64,000 nt of DNA from Polytrichum commune (lineage: Eukaryota > Streptophyta > Polytrichopsida > Polytrichales > Polytrichaceae). Location of the stretch: positions 14,260,001 to 14,324,000 of the forward strand of contig OX485809.1 in the NCBI GenBank assembly GCA_950295325.1. The letters run 5' to 3'. The notes under the pieces were generated by a model. That model worked only from the letters and a program-made list of their open reading frames with translations. It was not told the DNA's origin and ran no database searches. The position numbers were made by a program, and so were the translations under genes. Positions 1-12,100 of this stretch are shown here, one piece after another (the stretch's first letter is position 1; every line of letters begins with the position of its first letter).

Positions 1-1087
1 TCATTTTGAGGATCGTGCCTCATGTACTTAGCAAGTTAAAAATCGCGGAAATTGTCCTTTCAAGTTTCAGAATCAGAGTTCATATGCAAAAGTTATAAGA
101 GTTTGAAGTGAAGGTTCTCTTGTTCCATGAATCGATCATATTGTAGGTTCTCCCAGTTGTGTACTTAATTGTTGAACCTAGAATGGTGTCTACATTTTGA
201 ACAAGTATGCCCTCCCAATCTTAACAAGTGACTTTGTGGTGTCCATTCTTAGCTTCCAACCTTGCTGAATATCGTGCAAATATAAGGTATGTGGCCTTAT
301 TGTGGGCTCTTCAACTACACATGTAATATTGGCCATTGGATTAGATTGGCGATTATTTCATTTCATTACCAACTGTAAATCACAAAAATCTTGATTTTCG
401 TTTTGAGAAGTAGAGTTCACATGCAAAGGTTAAAAGAGGTCCAAGTGAACATTCTTTTTCTTTTAACATATCGTATAGGCCCTCCCAATTATGTTGACTA
501 TTGAAGGACCTAGAATAATGTTTATTTGTGGAGCACATAGTTCGATCTCATCATAACATGTGTCTTTCTAGCAACCAATCCAAAATACAAGCTTTGCCAA
601 TGTATACCATTCAATTGTTCTAATGTTTGATCAATAAGGCTTGAGGTTCATGGCGTCTATGTAAACTCATCCATAATATTCGAAAGGACTCTAGAAAAAA
701 CATGTGCTACAAGTTGAGGGTTGATTTATTCCAATTAAATTGCACAAAATTGATTTTTAATTTTTTTTAATTTTTGGGGTCAATTAATTCTAAAATAGAT
801 ATTTGTGGGATTTGAAATAGTTCACTTCGTTTTGGCCTTCCGAATGGATGAGTTTATGTAGACACTGCAAATCCTTGCCCAATCAAGACGAGTGACCAAA
901 TAAAAGCCCCATAGTATGAGTTTCTACTTTGTTTCCACTCAACATGCACCTACAACGACAGTTCAAAAGCTTGCAAATCTCAAAACTAAAACTCATCTCA
1001 AAACTATACAATAGCTTTGGATTAAAATGGGTTAAGTAGTAGTAATAGACACACGCTAGAGTTTACTCATATGTTAGCAAGTTAGTA
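1..1087. other. Repeat-derived intergenic DNA, no gene
   Basis: No supported coding region. Two diverged segments (about 60-240 and 405-580) resemble each other and also resemble the dispersed repeat family seen at 17.56-17.9, 34.14-34.47, 45.84-46.2 and 51.83-52.1 kb. Shared landmarks are a 'gttgactattgaa(g)ccta' block followed by 'gagcacatagt'. This looks like old copies of that repeat. Confidence 0.5.
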
Positions 1088-2643
1088 CAGTGCCTCTCGT
1101 AATTGATGACGTGTGTCAAAACTTTTCAAAGAATGAACCATGGACTAACAATAAATACATCAACTGGCAAGTGGTGACTTTATTGTAATAACATTGTACA
1201 TACTTGAAGGAAATTTCCTCCAAAATAGAGTCTAAACAAGTTGCAAGAAATTTTGAAAGTTTGCATGTACATTTGATTAGTTTTGTAATTACAAGAAGAA
1301 AATCACTCAATATTTTGTCTGCTTTCCTTTTGCTGTTATAACAACTGCAATTCAAGATGGCATATTTTCCACAAACCTCTTACAATCTTGTGAAGTGATA
1401 GAATAGAAAATTTCTATTGTTCGATCCCCTTGGAGGTTTCTCATATTGATTCAATTGTTGTTTAAGAATTGCCTGTGGATGTTCAATCGGATTCAAATGA
1501 GGGGATTGAGTTGACCAAGGTAGAAGAGTGACACATTGCCTTCAGAACCATTCTTGAAGAATCTTTGTTGCATGTACAGGGCCATTATCTTGTTGAAACA
1601 TGACATGAGAAGGGCCTAAATGAAACTTTTGAATTGCCCTACAAACATTTTGTTTTAAGATTTCACAGTAGTGATGTTGGTTTATGCACACGAATCTAGG
1701 TCCATAAATACACATGCTTCCCCAAATCATAATTTCCCACCACCATGCTTATTGTTTGAGAAATGGTTTGCACAGAGAGCTCCTCGTGATCATGTTTCCA
1801 ACACCATGACATCCCATTTGAACAAAATCTATTAATTTTCAACTCATTTGAGAAATAAACTTTACTCCAATCATCCATAGTCCAGTTACGTGCACTTTAG
1901 CAAAGTCAATACCGGTACGTGCCTTGGTTTTTTGTCAAATAGATGTGGCTTCTTTTTCTTCTATTGTGAATTTAAACCACGTCATTGAAGCGCACACCTC
2001 ACAATTTGAGCACTCATTAATATCCCAAAGTCATGTTTTACATGTCTTGCTAAATTTGGAGTAGTGTTCACTCTTCCCCTCGTCACTTATAGCACACATG
2101 ATGGTTCCATCTTTTTATTCAATAATCGCAATCTACCTTCACCTGAACAATTTACATTAGGAAGATATTTATTTCCAATGTTGTCCACACTCCCCACACT
2201 CACGTTCAAAACCTTGGCTATTTCTCTAAGGCCATACCCTCTCTGAAGCATAGAATGTACATTCTCTTGCTTCTCTTTAGGTAATGCTCTCATCATTTTT
2301 TGTACTAACAGGGAAGGGCAAGAAATCGTGCACACATATCCTACACAATAAACAATAAGTGTTGAAGAAAGTTTTCTTAATAAGATGCGCACATAAGCTC
2401 ACAAATAGATATGACAGTAGTCACACTATGCGGTGACAATATTGATCAAATGAGGAAGATGACTTTGGCCTTCCATTTGTATACAAGCATGCACTAACAT
2501 GTGTATATCTTACTCATTCATGTCTCTAGCTTAGAATAGAAAATGATTAAACTTTTTATCTTGGGACTTACACGTGTCAATTTGCTCAAATAGACACCTA
2601 AATATCAAACTTCAAAACACTTGATCAGTTATGAGAGGCACAA
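1088..2643 (-). mobile_element. Full-length degenerate Tc1-like DNA transposon
   Basis: The element is 1556 bp, bounded by imperfect terminal inverted repeats beginning CAGTGCCTCTC at the left and ending GAGAGGCACAA at the right, and flanked on both sides by TA, the usual Tc1/mariner target duplication. Inside, on the minus strand, lie decayed pieces of a Tc1/IS630 transposase. There is an HTH-like region (REIAKVLNVSVGSV, about 2200-2250), a first catalytic block with FSNE where FSDE is expected (about 1850), a WGSM strand, a second block FQQDNGPVHA (about 1580), a third block SPHLNPIEH (about 1480), and a C-terminal DCKRFVENMP block (about 1370). The pieces sit in different frames with internal stops. 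The first catalytic Asp reads Asn and the usual SPDLNPIE reads SPHLNPIE. The copy cannot encode an active enzyme. Confidence 0.85.
1360..2298 (-). pseudogene. Tc1/IS630-type transposase pseudogene
   Basis: This is the broken transposase inside the 1088-2643 element. The longest open pieces on the minus strand are 2087-2392, 1696-1878 and 1542-1730. Motif order is HTH, WSKVYFS, INRFC, WGSM, QQDN, NPIE and VENMP, which is the canonical order of the family. At least one frameshift and one catalytic substitution (D to N in FSxE) are visible. The family cuts and pastes DNA at TA dinucleotides. Confidence 0.8.
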
Positions 2644-3704
2644 TATTTTTGTTTCTTTTATTAAAAAATTATCGTTATCACTCAAGTAAACTCCAATGTG
2701 TGTTTATTGTGGGTTGATTCTGCCATTTGTCATTGCCATGGAGGTAATTTACTCCTTTTATGGTTAAAAATGTTATAGATCATCACAAATTCTCTACAAT
2801 AAGTAGTGTTGTCACAATACGAATAGCCTAGTACCATACATGGCTCTCTATTCCGACACAAAATTAATTTTTCCTCCTTAAGATTTGCCACGTGGTATGC
2901 TCGCATTCGCTAAGACTCACTTGTATCCTACGTGGAAACTACATTCCAACACAAAGAGAGATGAAATAGAGAGGCCTCTACGGAAGTCTGCAGTAATCTC
3001 TAAGTATACGGACTCTTAGACTCCATTCAACAGGCAACTGCAGCACAAACTCTATCAAATGGAGCAGTAATTTAAATAGTCAAATACTGACATTACTGGA
3101 TATCAAACCCTGGAATAGATCTCTGGTATGAGTTAATTCAAACCATATGTCATGTTGTTTGCCAAAATTAAGGTTACCGTTTGGGTAATTGGCCATATGT
3201 TTGCATTGCAAATATGAACTATGAGACTCTGAAAACATGGAATGTCTCGGAACAATGCATTGATTTGACACAACTCGGTGCATCCACTGCGAAAATAGGC
3301 CTCCCAACATGCTGATGTGGGCATGGGTAGAAAAGGTGGTGAACGGACATCACACGTCAATGTATTATCACAAATAAACCAATTTAAGGAGTTGAAAACT
3401 GAAAACAATGGGTTAAGATCTTGTCAAGGTGTTAAGTTTTCCAATACTGCACCAAATGTGATATATAGTGTAACTTACCATGTGGAGTTACAAAGAGATA
3501 TGTCATCATACTGTTGATGTAAATTTTTACCAAGTAAAGTTGTTCATGCTTTGTAATGTCCAAACGACCAATCTGACATTTGTGAAACAAATATGAGATA
3601 TAACTCTCCCTTATGCCTTAAGAAAGTAAAAAAGTTAATATTATACCTTGGTCCTTTAAATGGTTGGTGTTCCCATTCCAAGTAATGGGCTAGTGACCGC
3701 ATTG
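2644..3704. other. Intergenic DNA with transposon remnants
   Basis: No coding region supported. A fragment around 3455-3610 resembles part of the MITE at 30.97-31.19 kb and the one near 20.64-20.82 kb (shared text near 'taccaagtaaagttgttcatg'). Nothing else stands out. Confidence 0.4.
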
Positions 3705-3916
3705 TTTTGTCTAATTAGTATGGGTTACCATTTGGAGTTACGTGTTGCTATAACTTTTTAACAGACATTATCAGTTTCTACCAACTCAATTTTATCATAT
3801 TCTTCAGTGTGGATACTAACTACTTATTTTATTTGGTTAAAAAATAATACTCATGATAAAAAAAAGGGTATAACAACACATAACTCCAAGTGGTAACCCA
3901 CACCAATTAGACAAAA
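3705..3916. mobile_element. Small inverted-repeat element (MITE)
   Basis: The element is 212 bp with terminal inverted repeats of about 48 bp. The left end reads ttttgtctaattagtatggg and the right end is its imperfect reverse complement ending ccaattagacaaaa. The inner TIR contains 'tttggagttacgtgttgcta'. The same inner TIR text recurs at 51.0 kb, so this belongs to a dispersed non-autonomous DNA transposon family. It has no coding capacity. Confidence 0.75.
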
Positions 3917-4520
3917 TAGTGTACATTGTAGATTTGAAATAGTGTGGACCACACCATTCATCATTAACCCACAAACGATGAATCAAAAGTGGAAAGGACA
4001 AATTTTTCTCACTAACATTTATTATCACGAGCCACATGATTTACCATGAACAAAGATTACTATTACCATGGGACAATAGTAATGACAACTGATATAGACG
4101 ATATGATAGGTGGCACTAAGACAATAGGTTTTAGTGGTTGGTATTAACACCGCACATCCATTTCAAAGAGCTAGAATATGCATGTGCCCTCCTCTGTTTA
4201 AATATGTGACACATTGATTTTAAAGCCACACTAAATAAGGTATTCTAATGCAGTTAACAATTGCCCTTAGTACATTGTACGCAGAAAATTGAGATCGCAA
4301 TCTGCCAAAGTGACGCACTTGGGCATGGAGCTATTTGCCAAAAATGGGAACATCTGCATAAGAGGTCTTGTCAAACAATTGCAAGACTTGCATGTTTTTG
4401 TCTCCATAGTACCTACTTCCTTGTCTCAATGTGATGGTGTCCCCACATCAATCACCGGCAATAATGTTTTGCACTCTATTTAATTCAACTACGTCAAAAC
4501 AATTCATCCGTCTTCATGAA

Positions 4521-4712
4521 CTTACTTGCAATCTTTTTTTTCCCTTCTTTTTTGGAACATAGGAGGCGCTTGGTCACCTGGTTAGTATTTCTGTCAATTA
4601 GAGAGAAGATTTCACGGTCGGGAATCGAACTGTCAACTACTCCATTCGGTTTGGGTGCCTCTCCACTATCATCCAGTAGTTTAGGGTCATCTCAGACCGC
4701 TTACTTGCAATC
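4521..4712 (-). repeat. 13-bp target-site duplication around a SINE
   Basis: The 13-mer cttacttgcaatc occurs at 4521-4533 and again, identical, at 4700-4712, exactly flanking the SINE. A perfect duplication implies a fairly recent insertion by target-primed reverse transcription. Confidence 0.9.
4534..4699 (-). mobile_element. tRNA-derived SINE
   Basis: A 166-bp minus-strand unit begins next to one copy of the 13-bp duplication. It has an A-box-like stretch (tggatgatagtggagagg), then a B-box-like stretch (agttcgattcccga) about 40 bp later, and ends in an A-rich tail (A6-GAAGGG-A8) against the second duplication. These are the hallmarks of a plant SINE: an internal pol III promoter, a tRNA-unrelated body and an A-rich 3' end mobilised by LINE enzymes. 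It is not a functional tRNA gene because no acceptor stem or complete cloverleaf is visible. Confidence 0.85.
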
Positions 4713-5956
4713 GTGATTAGCAATGCTCAGGGCCACTTCACACTAGAGCTCGAGAGGGCTTTTGACCCATGATATTCAAAGCATGTGATTGGTCAAGAAG
4801 CCATAGACGGTCCAAGTTCACTTTACAATAGACGATGAAGGCACGAGGGATCAAAGAGCTTCGAATGGATTGAAATTCTTTACATGGCGTTCTACATGAT
4901 ATTTGTGTTACATTCATCAGAAGAGGTTGGTCTGACGTAAAACCGGGGGCCGTGGCAATCACTTACCATGGGCTTCTACAAATATTATATTGCTATGGCG
5001 GGGGTCTGAATCCCAACATATGTCATGGTCCCGCAACATGGTCAACTTTCACTTTACACTAAGCTTGAGGGCTCATCAATTACAAAATGGACCTCTATTT
5101 CTCACAGTATGGCCATGGGATGGTTTTCACGGTCATGGCTAGACTTGGTTTGTTTGTAAAGCAATCGTATGTCCATAATCTAGATTACCATAGCTTAGTT
5201 ATATTGCAAAGACACACTTGTAAGTTATTCTACGCTTGACGGATGAAGTTATAAGGTATGTGGGGGCTTACGTCATCGCTCTATTTGATTGCCATGTATT
5301 TGAGTGGTACCTATAGAACAATTACTTATAACCAAGAAAGGACACCAAAAAGACATGTCTTATGATAAGACTGGATTATGTGCTCACTACTCAAATATAT
5401 TCATCTTTTGAAGTCCAGTCATTTGCTTAATTGGGAGGGAAATTAGAACCCTCATTTGACTCCCAATAACTTTCACAACCACTCAGTTCCTATTATGAAA
5501 CTGGAAATGAAATTCTGCGTGATATCACAATTGTTATACGCATGAGACAATCCCTCATTTAATTCAAAATGTTATGTGGAGTTGGAACTCAGAAGTGGCC
5601 AATAGGACCAGATAGATAGAAACTCCGGTCCCTATTTAAAGGGGCCGGCGTGAATGAAGTGTCCGTTCGTATTGTCAAATGACCCAATGGCCAATAGGAC
5701 CACTTACATTGTGAGAACGAAGATCAATGTATTACACCCAAAACCAACACTCGACCTAAATCCAACACCTAGAAATTTTGTACAATAAGATCATAATGAT
5801 TATGAAGATGCACAACACCTGAAAACCTCACATAAGTGGAGCGATTTTTGATGTATTGGAATCCTCCAGACCTTGCAAACAAGGAAAACATTTAAAGCTG
5901 GCAGTTTTAACGATTAACAAAAATGAGCTCAGTGCATAGTCCGTTTTTTTTGAGTT
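4713..5956. other. Intergenic DNA with MITE-like remnant
   Basis: No gene. 4728-4830 starts 'agggccacttcacacta', which is the terminus of the gggccac MITE family found at 20.1, 22.1 and 52.1 kb, but I could not place a clear second end, so this looks like a diverged or truncated copy. The rest is featureless AT-rich DNA. Confidence 0.4.
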
Positions 5957-6380
5957 GTACACCCTAAACTCCGTAATACCAACCTCCATAGTGTCACTCA
6001 CTCTCTAATATCTCAAAACCCTAGGGAACAGATGTGCGTAGTTAAAATCTCACTCCTTATTGTCACATTTCTCTCCCTTATATCACGAGTTTGTCATAAA
6101 TGCAAACCACCAAAGAAGTCAATCCACACCCTCGCATTGCGCCATGTGTCAATATGTGAAGTGTCTCCTTTTTCTTCTGCCACTTGTTGAATGTTGGTGC
6201 ATGCATATGCCACACTGCCCGGGAAGCCCAAGTGGAGTGGACCACACCACACCACACACTTTGTGTCACATGCTACACTAATTCTATAGTATCACGCATC
6301 CATGCTAACACTACGACACTCCGTAATATCACATGCACTTTGGTTGCCACAGGTGTGATACTACGGAGTTTAGAGTGTAC
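5957..6380. mobile_element. Inverted-repeat element (MITE), GTAC ends
   Basis: This 424-bp element has 25-bp imperfect terminal inverted repeats: gtacaccctaaactccgtaa at the left, and at the right the reverse complement of gtacactctaaactccgtag. An internal 'ctccgtaatatcac' near 6320 repeats part of the TIR. It has no coding capacity; short ORFs on both strands through it are chance. Confidence 0.65.
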
Positions 6381-8149
6381 TTACCTTACGCTTAGGCTTC
6401 AATTCCGCTGAGAGTACGGGACAAGCTCAGTCTATGTATGATGTAGAATAGGTTCCACAATAACATTTAGACACCAATGTAGGTCTACACTAACAGTATT
6501 ATAGTTCACCTGTAATGCAATCTATGTGTTAAAAAGGGGGGGGGGGGTCCAGTATCAAATAGAATGGGGGTTAAGCCATCAATTTTGGCTGCGAAATATT
6601 ACCCCTACAAAAGAACCAAATCCTTGAGGCATCTTTGGGCCTCACTGGTGGGGTGCAAGCAAATGACCGTTGCAATTTTGGTCCTCATATTAATTGCCAA
6701 AAGTAGGGTGTGGCATGTTATAATTGAGCAGGAGTTAATAGGCACCCGGAGGGCCGGAGCTTCCCAAAACAGGTAGGGGGTGACGCCTGGGAATCTCACA
6801 GGCTCCTCAGGGGGGGTGGCTATATATATCTCCCTAGGTAATACTGGCACAAAAACCACACCCCAGTTTGCCCACTTGGAGCCCAAGGGTTTTGTCTACG
6901 TAGACTCTAGCCACTCATATTTGGCAAGCATATTAAATGAGCACCTTCAGGACACGTCCCCATGATGCACCCACGTCACAGTTTTAATGCCACATCAGCA
7001 CCCAACCCCCTGCAAAGCAGGTAAAGAGTCCCCCGGATGCCATATTTAGCCGCCCCCTCCCACGTCCAAACAGAAGCTGCCCTGCACTTTCTTCACACCC
7101 ATTAACTTCCATAACTTGGAGCTACACCTCATGTGTTGCATGCCCACACTTTGTTGTTGTGGTGTGTGTGGGGGGCTAGCGAATGGCTCCTCCCAGCACG
7201 GGCCACTTTTCAGCTCCGGTGTGGTCAGTGATAGCCACTGGATGTGACCGGTGTTGGTTGGGACCGTTCGCTGGTGGCATGTGCCAATAAGTTTTGGGTG
7301 GGTTAGTAGTCACCAGCTAGAATCTTAGTAAGGGTGAGTTTCTGTGTAGTAGGATGCTCATCAACTAGATTGTAGATAGTAGTGGGTTGAATGTGTTCTC
7401 ATGTAGATAAGCCAAGGCCCCACATAATGGTAGCCTACTAGAATATGGAGGGTTGTGGACATGGGCCACTAGATTCTCATGTGCCCAATAAGGCACTAGA
7501 TTATCATGTGCCCAGTAAGGCACTTGTTAACCTATAAGTGCCAATCACTGAAGGATTGAAGACCATGTTGAGGAGGAGGAGGATGAGGTTAGTAGGTGGG
7601 CTTGGATTTGAGAAGATGAGAGTAGCTAGTTGGCACATGAGAACCCTACCCGACCAGATTTCATCTACATTTGGGCGAGTTTATTCCTATTCCCACTAGA
7701 ATTTGATGGATGAGTAGCCTACATGGAAACCCACCCTAATCCTCTTGTTTAATTTTTCTTTTCTTTCATTTTCTTAGAACTTAGTTTATATTTAACTCAA
7801 CAAAATAACATTGCTTACATCATCATTTGGTGCATGAGGTCGCATTTTGGGACTAGGGAAGAGAGTGCCAAAGTCCATGTAGCATAGCCCTCTCTTTCCC
7901 TTGCTCTAAATCCAAGCCGTCGATCTCCATGATCGGAGGGTCTAGAGAAGATGACCCCAAAATGGTTATATCTAGTAGCCCCACTAGACATCATATTTAG
8001 TGTGAATGTCCAGAGGTTTAGTAGAGTCGTATCTAATCGTTAAGGAGTTTAGGTACGGCTTGGTGCAATCTAGTACGGAATTTATGAGCACCTTCCCTAC
8101 GTTCACTGTTGGGTTACGATACTTTACCCATACTGAGATGAAAAACTAA
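6381..8149. other. Intergenic DNA, includes a diverged long repeat
   Basis: No gene. There is a G12 run at 6537-6548. Segment 7340-7740 is a copy of the repeat also present at 52.74-53.47 kb; the copy here lacks the nested insertion seen there and so preserves the empty site. 6560-7050 is somewhat richer in GC but has no coherent reading frame. Confidence 0.5.
7340..7740 (+). repeat. Dispersed repeat, copy without nested insert
   Basis: Aligns with 52740-53470 through shared blocks: 'ctcatgtagataagc', 'gaggttagtaggtg', 'acatttgggcgagttt' and 'ctacatggaaac'. At the point where the 53-kb copy carries an insertion, this copy reads gtagctagttggcac without interruption (near 7625). I cannot assign it to a transposon class. 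Confidence 0.7.
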
Positions 8150-9170
8150 ATGCAACAATTGTGGAACCTCTTACGGCTATCTCGGGATGGATGTCATGTG
8201 TTTAGGTGGACAAACTGTCAGAAGGTAGTGCCCATATTCAATTCACCATGTTATATGGGAAACTGGATCAACTCTTCTTTGGCCCCACACGATGATGGTG
8301 GCATGAGGTCACTCCTTTCTTGGCCTACTTGGTCAAGCTTCGTTAGAAGTGGATCAACACTCAAGAGACTTTTGGAACAAACAATTCCTAAAAAATGGTG
8401 GATCGAAATTCCCCCTTTCACTTCTCCAAGTTGGAATATCATTTGGCACAAACACAAGGCACAAAAGGAAGCAAATTTTCATTGGTCAATGACTCATAAG
8501 GCAGTGTCGGTGAACGAATGGCGTGGATGGATCTCAGTTGAGATTGATAAGAGTTGTCCTCATTGTGGCACACAATCGGTGGAGTCAGTGGAGCACATGT
8601 TCTTTAACTGCCCATTGGCTTTACAAGTAATGCGCTACGATGCTAGCGTCATTTGGCAACTTTTTGCCAAACAAGGTAACCTTGGTCCTTGAAAATTTAT
8701 TTTGAGGATGCAATGTCTCTTCAATAAGCCTCTCAGCAAATCAGTCGAATCCTTTAGCCATATTTAATTTTTCCTTGAGCAGTGGTCTTCCATGGATTAT
8801 TTGGCGTTAACGGAATGATTTGGTTTTTAATGCTAATCAATGGCCAATGGAGAAAACACACCAAGTTGTGTGGGATTCTCTACTTGACTATGGTAGGCTT
8901 GAGTGGCAACGGATTCATGGCTTGGGAAAAAGCCTTGAATGTTGCTTATGAAGTGGTTATTAGAGTATTTGATTTATTTTGGTGTCAAAGATCTTAGTGT
9001 TACTCATAGCAATTTAGTAGTTACTTGGAAGACTAGGCCCTAGATGGGAATTATTTTTTGAGTCCCCCTCGTCGTGCAGTTCTTCCGAGGTGGTGTTCTA
9101 CTTTTCTTTGCAATTGAATCATTCCAATTGGTGTGCAAAAACCAAAAAAAAACCAAAAAAAACAAAGAAG
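8150..9170 (+). mobile_element. 5'-truncated LINE, reverse-transcriptase C-terminus
   Basis: The open frame 8150-8692 encodes the C-terminal zinc-binding region that follows plant L1-type reverse transcriptases. It has a tryptophan-rich lead, then HWSMTHKAVSVNEW, then CPHCG and ESVEHMFFNCPLA; Cys-x2-Cys followed by His and Cys is the zf-RVT signature. After a stop, about 8775-8930 resumes with a fragment reading WIIWR then RNDLVFN in a shifted frame, also typical of LINE tails. The polymerase domain itself is absent. The A-rich stretch at 9137-9166 may be the 3' tail. This is a dead 5'-truncated copy, and no target duplication was identified. Confidence 0.8.
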
Positions 9171-12100
9171 TAGAAGAAATTCAAGGTCAAAGGAGATTTG
9201 GTTGGGAAAGGTGCTCCTTGGTGGGTCCTTGGTGCATGCAAAAAAATTGTATTAGTTATTTAAGATATACTTATGAGCTTTCAAGGAAATAAAATATTCA
9301 ATTTAGTACTTTTCAAAGGTTCCAAGTTTATTGGAAATAAGACTCGAAGATCTTTGTTTTACTAGTTGGATTTACACAACATTATTTTTTTGTGTCAAGT
9401 ACTTTATACTAGTTGTGGTGATGTCAAGATATATGTTCTTTGTTACATGAAGGGTGTGCATTTCATCAATCTTTTCAAGTTCAAGCTTAAACTCATGAGG
9501 TTTTCAGTATCACAACTGAACTTTGTTCAAGACTCCTTCTTAGAATGTGCTTGACTAAGAAGTCATGCTAGTATTGTTGAACATTATCATGCAAATGCAA
9601 TGATGAAACTTAACATGTAAGAAACCTATCAGGGGTTAAACCATCAATCATATGCTCAAAACATGTGTAATTTGATTTGAAACTAATCCCCACCTAATTC
9701 CTTGTTGTGATGATAGAGGGGAGTCCTTCCTTAACCGCATGCTATCTCATGCTATGCTAGAAAATTCTTAAAGTCTTGAATTTGAACCGGTTAATTCTCA
9801 AAATTAACTGGTTCATTAGTAACTAGAAGTCAGTTCTCCCCACTCATTGGCCGAGATTGCCTTAACTCAAGGTTTTTGCTAGTGGTGGACGTCCGGGCTT
9901 GTGGCTATATTTAATTTATTGCCAACGGATTCTCGGATTATTGGTCATTAGTGATGAGAGGATAGTGGAGTTATCCTCAAAGTCTCTAAGAAACTTGACA
10001 TGTTTTGGTAGAAAGTTACGTCCCACTCTTGACATTTTATAGTATTTAAGGAATGTTCAAGTGGTGTCGGACTTCCCATTTTGGTGAACAAAGGGGTGGG
10101 GACGTCTGACTGTGGCCAAAAGGCATCTATTTTTTAAAACATATCATGACAAACTTTTGAAGGCACCTCAAATAATGTTCTGGAAGTTTGACAAGGAGTT
10201 CATGTTTCCAAAACCGTTTTTGGCCAAAGTCAAACCACGGGGGGGGGGGGGGGGGGGGTCACACCCCCTTACATTTTGTAACCACGTGCGATAATGGGGT
10301 ATTTAATGGGGGGGTATTTATGCACCTCTCCGTATTTTTTCCCTCCCTATTTGTAGATATAAAGTTATTTTGACATATTTTTAAGCACCCTATGTTTATT
10401 TGTAAATTTTTAGAGAGACCAATTTTTGGCATCATATTTTTTTTATAAATCGTACAAGTACCAAATAATGAACGGAATACTATAGCATTGCAAAATCAAC
10501 TATGTGAGCAACAAACGTTCCACACCATCCATCTTATCATTTAATCGGTTTCAATTAGTTATACCAACGCTAAAGCATTCAAAATGCCATTCAAAGCACA
10601 ACCAATAACACTTGGAGTTTAGTTAAAAGATTACCAATGAACATGAAGATAACAAAATGTACAAGCTAACATAGACAAGTTGTAAACACGGATAGAACAA
10701 AACAAGAATTATAATCAATTGTCATAAGACATAAAATTTTGCATAATTATCTACTCCAAAACAAAAGATTGCATTCAATTGAAAAAACCAAATACAAAAA
10801 TTGAAAACATTTACTTTAATTGTGTTCACAAACACATTCAACCTTGTACCAAATATTTACAATGTGAAGGGTTAGGATATAACTATGCACCCTCTGATAC
10901 ATGTCAAGGTACATATCAATATCCTCTACAATGTCATGATAAGACAAAATGTTTTGGAGAGGTTTAACACCAATGATGACAAATAACTAAAACTAATTAT
11001 TGGCATGAGGCGGGCAACCTTCGAAGTCTCCAACCACTCCATCACGTATCCTCCAAGGCAAAGCGCAATCCACCGCCTTCACGCCACTATGCTTGTCCAA
11101 ACCCTAAGCCAACCCAAGGGCCGTTGAGAAGTCACAATGTTCATTCCCCCCAAAAAATCCACAACATTTTCCCTCCATACTAACACTTTTCATTCAAATT
11201 TGGACAGAATTTACACAATTTTTCATCCAAGTAGTCAAACCCATAATTATTCTATTGATTCTACTACACACATTCGGGGGGATCCAATATCTATAATCCT
11301 ATTTTTTTTTCTACTGATTACTAAAATGGAGGAATTATTCACCGCCCTATTTTATATATAATCATGTATGGGACATATTTCCAAAGCTATGGTAGATCTA
11401 ACGAAGTTATAAATTTTACCCTCAACGAATTAAATTGACCCTATTGTTTATCTCACGTGGTTTCTAAAACTCCGATAGTCACCCCCCCCGTGAGTCAAAC
11501 ACACTACAACTCACCAAAATTAGGATTTCGACACCATTTGAACACTCCTTATAAAATGTCAAAAGTGGGATGAAACTCCCTACCAAAAATTGTGTTTTGG
11601 GTGAGACTTCAAGAAGATCTCTGCTCTTTGAAAGTTATAACAAAACAATTTCTTGTGTCCGCAAAACACCTATGAACTAGGTAACCTTCGAGGTCCGAGA
11701 AGACATAATGGTAACTTTTTCGGATGACACTTCTTATGAAAAAAGTGAACAAATATTATCATGGATGATGGATGAGTTCATGCACTGGCCAGAACCCTAT
11801 CTTCTCTTGACAGCAACTTGTGATGAAATATTGTCATGGACGATCGAAATTTGAATGAAAAATCACTTGGTAAAGTGACAGTAGTTGCATGAACACTGTA
11901 AATCTATAATCCCCCCCCCCCCAAAAAAAAAAAATTAAATTAAAAAAAAGAAGAGGAATGCCAAGTAATGTTGGGTTAACATTTATTGTTGGTGACACTA
12001 CACCGCAGTTTACGATTAGCATCGAGCACGGCGATTAGAATCGGTGACACTAAACATCACATTCAGCATAGTTTAGACCGTTTGCCAAGAACGCACTTGG

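Noticed and set aside
4534-4699. Functional tRNA gene on the minus strand
   Set aside because: A and B boxes are present, but there is no acceptor stem or anticodon arm, and the unit ends in an A-rich tail inside a target duplication, so it is a SINE.
10112-10373. Glycine-run ORFs around 10.24 kb
   Set aside because: They are created by an 18-base G homopolymer and have no other protein-like character.
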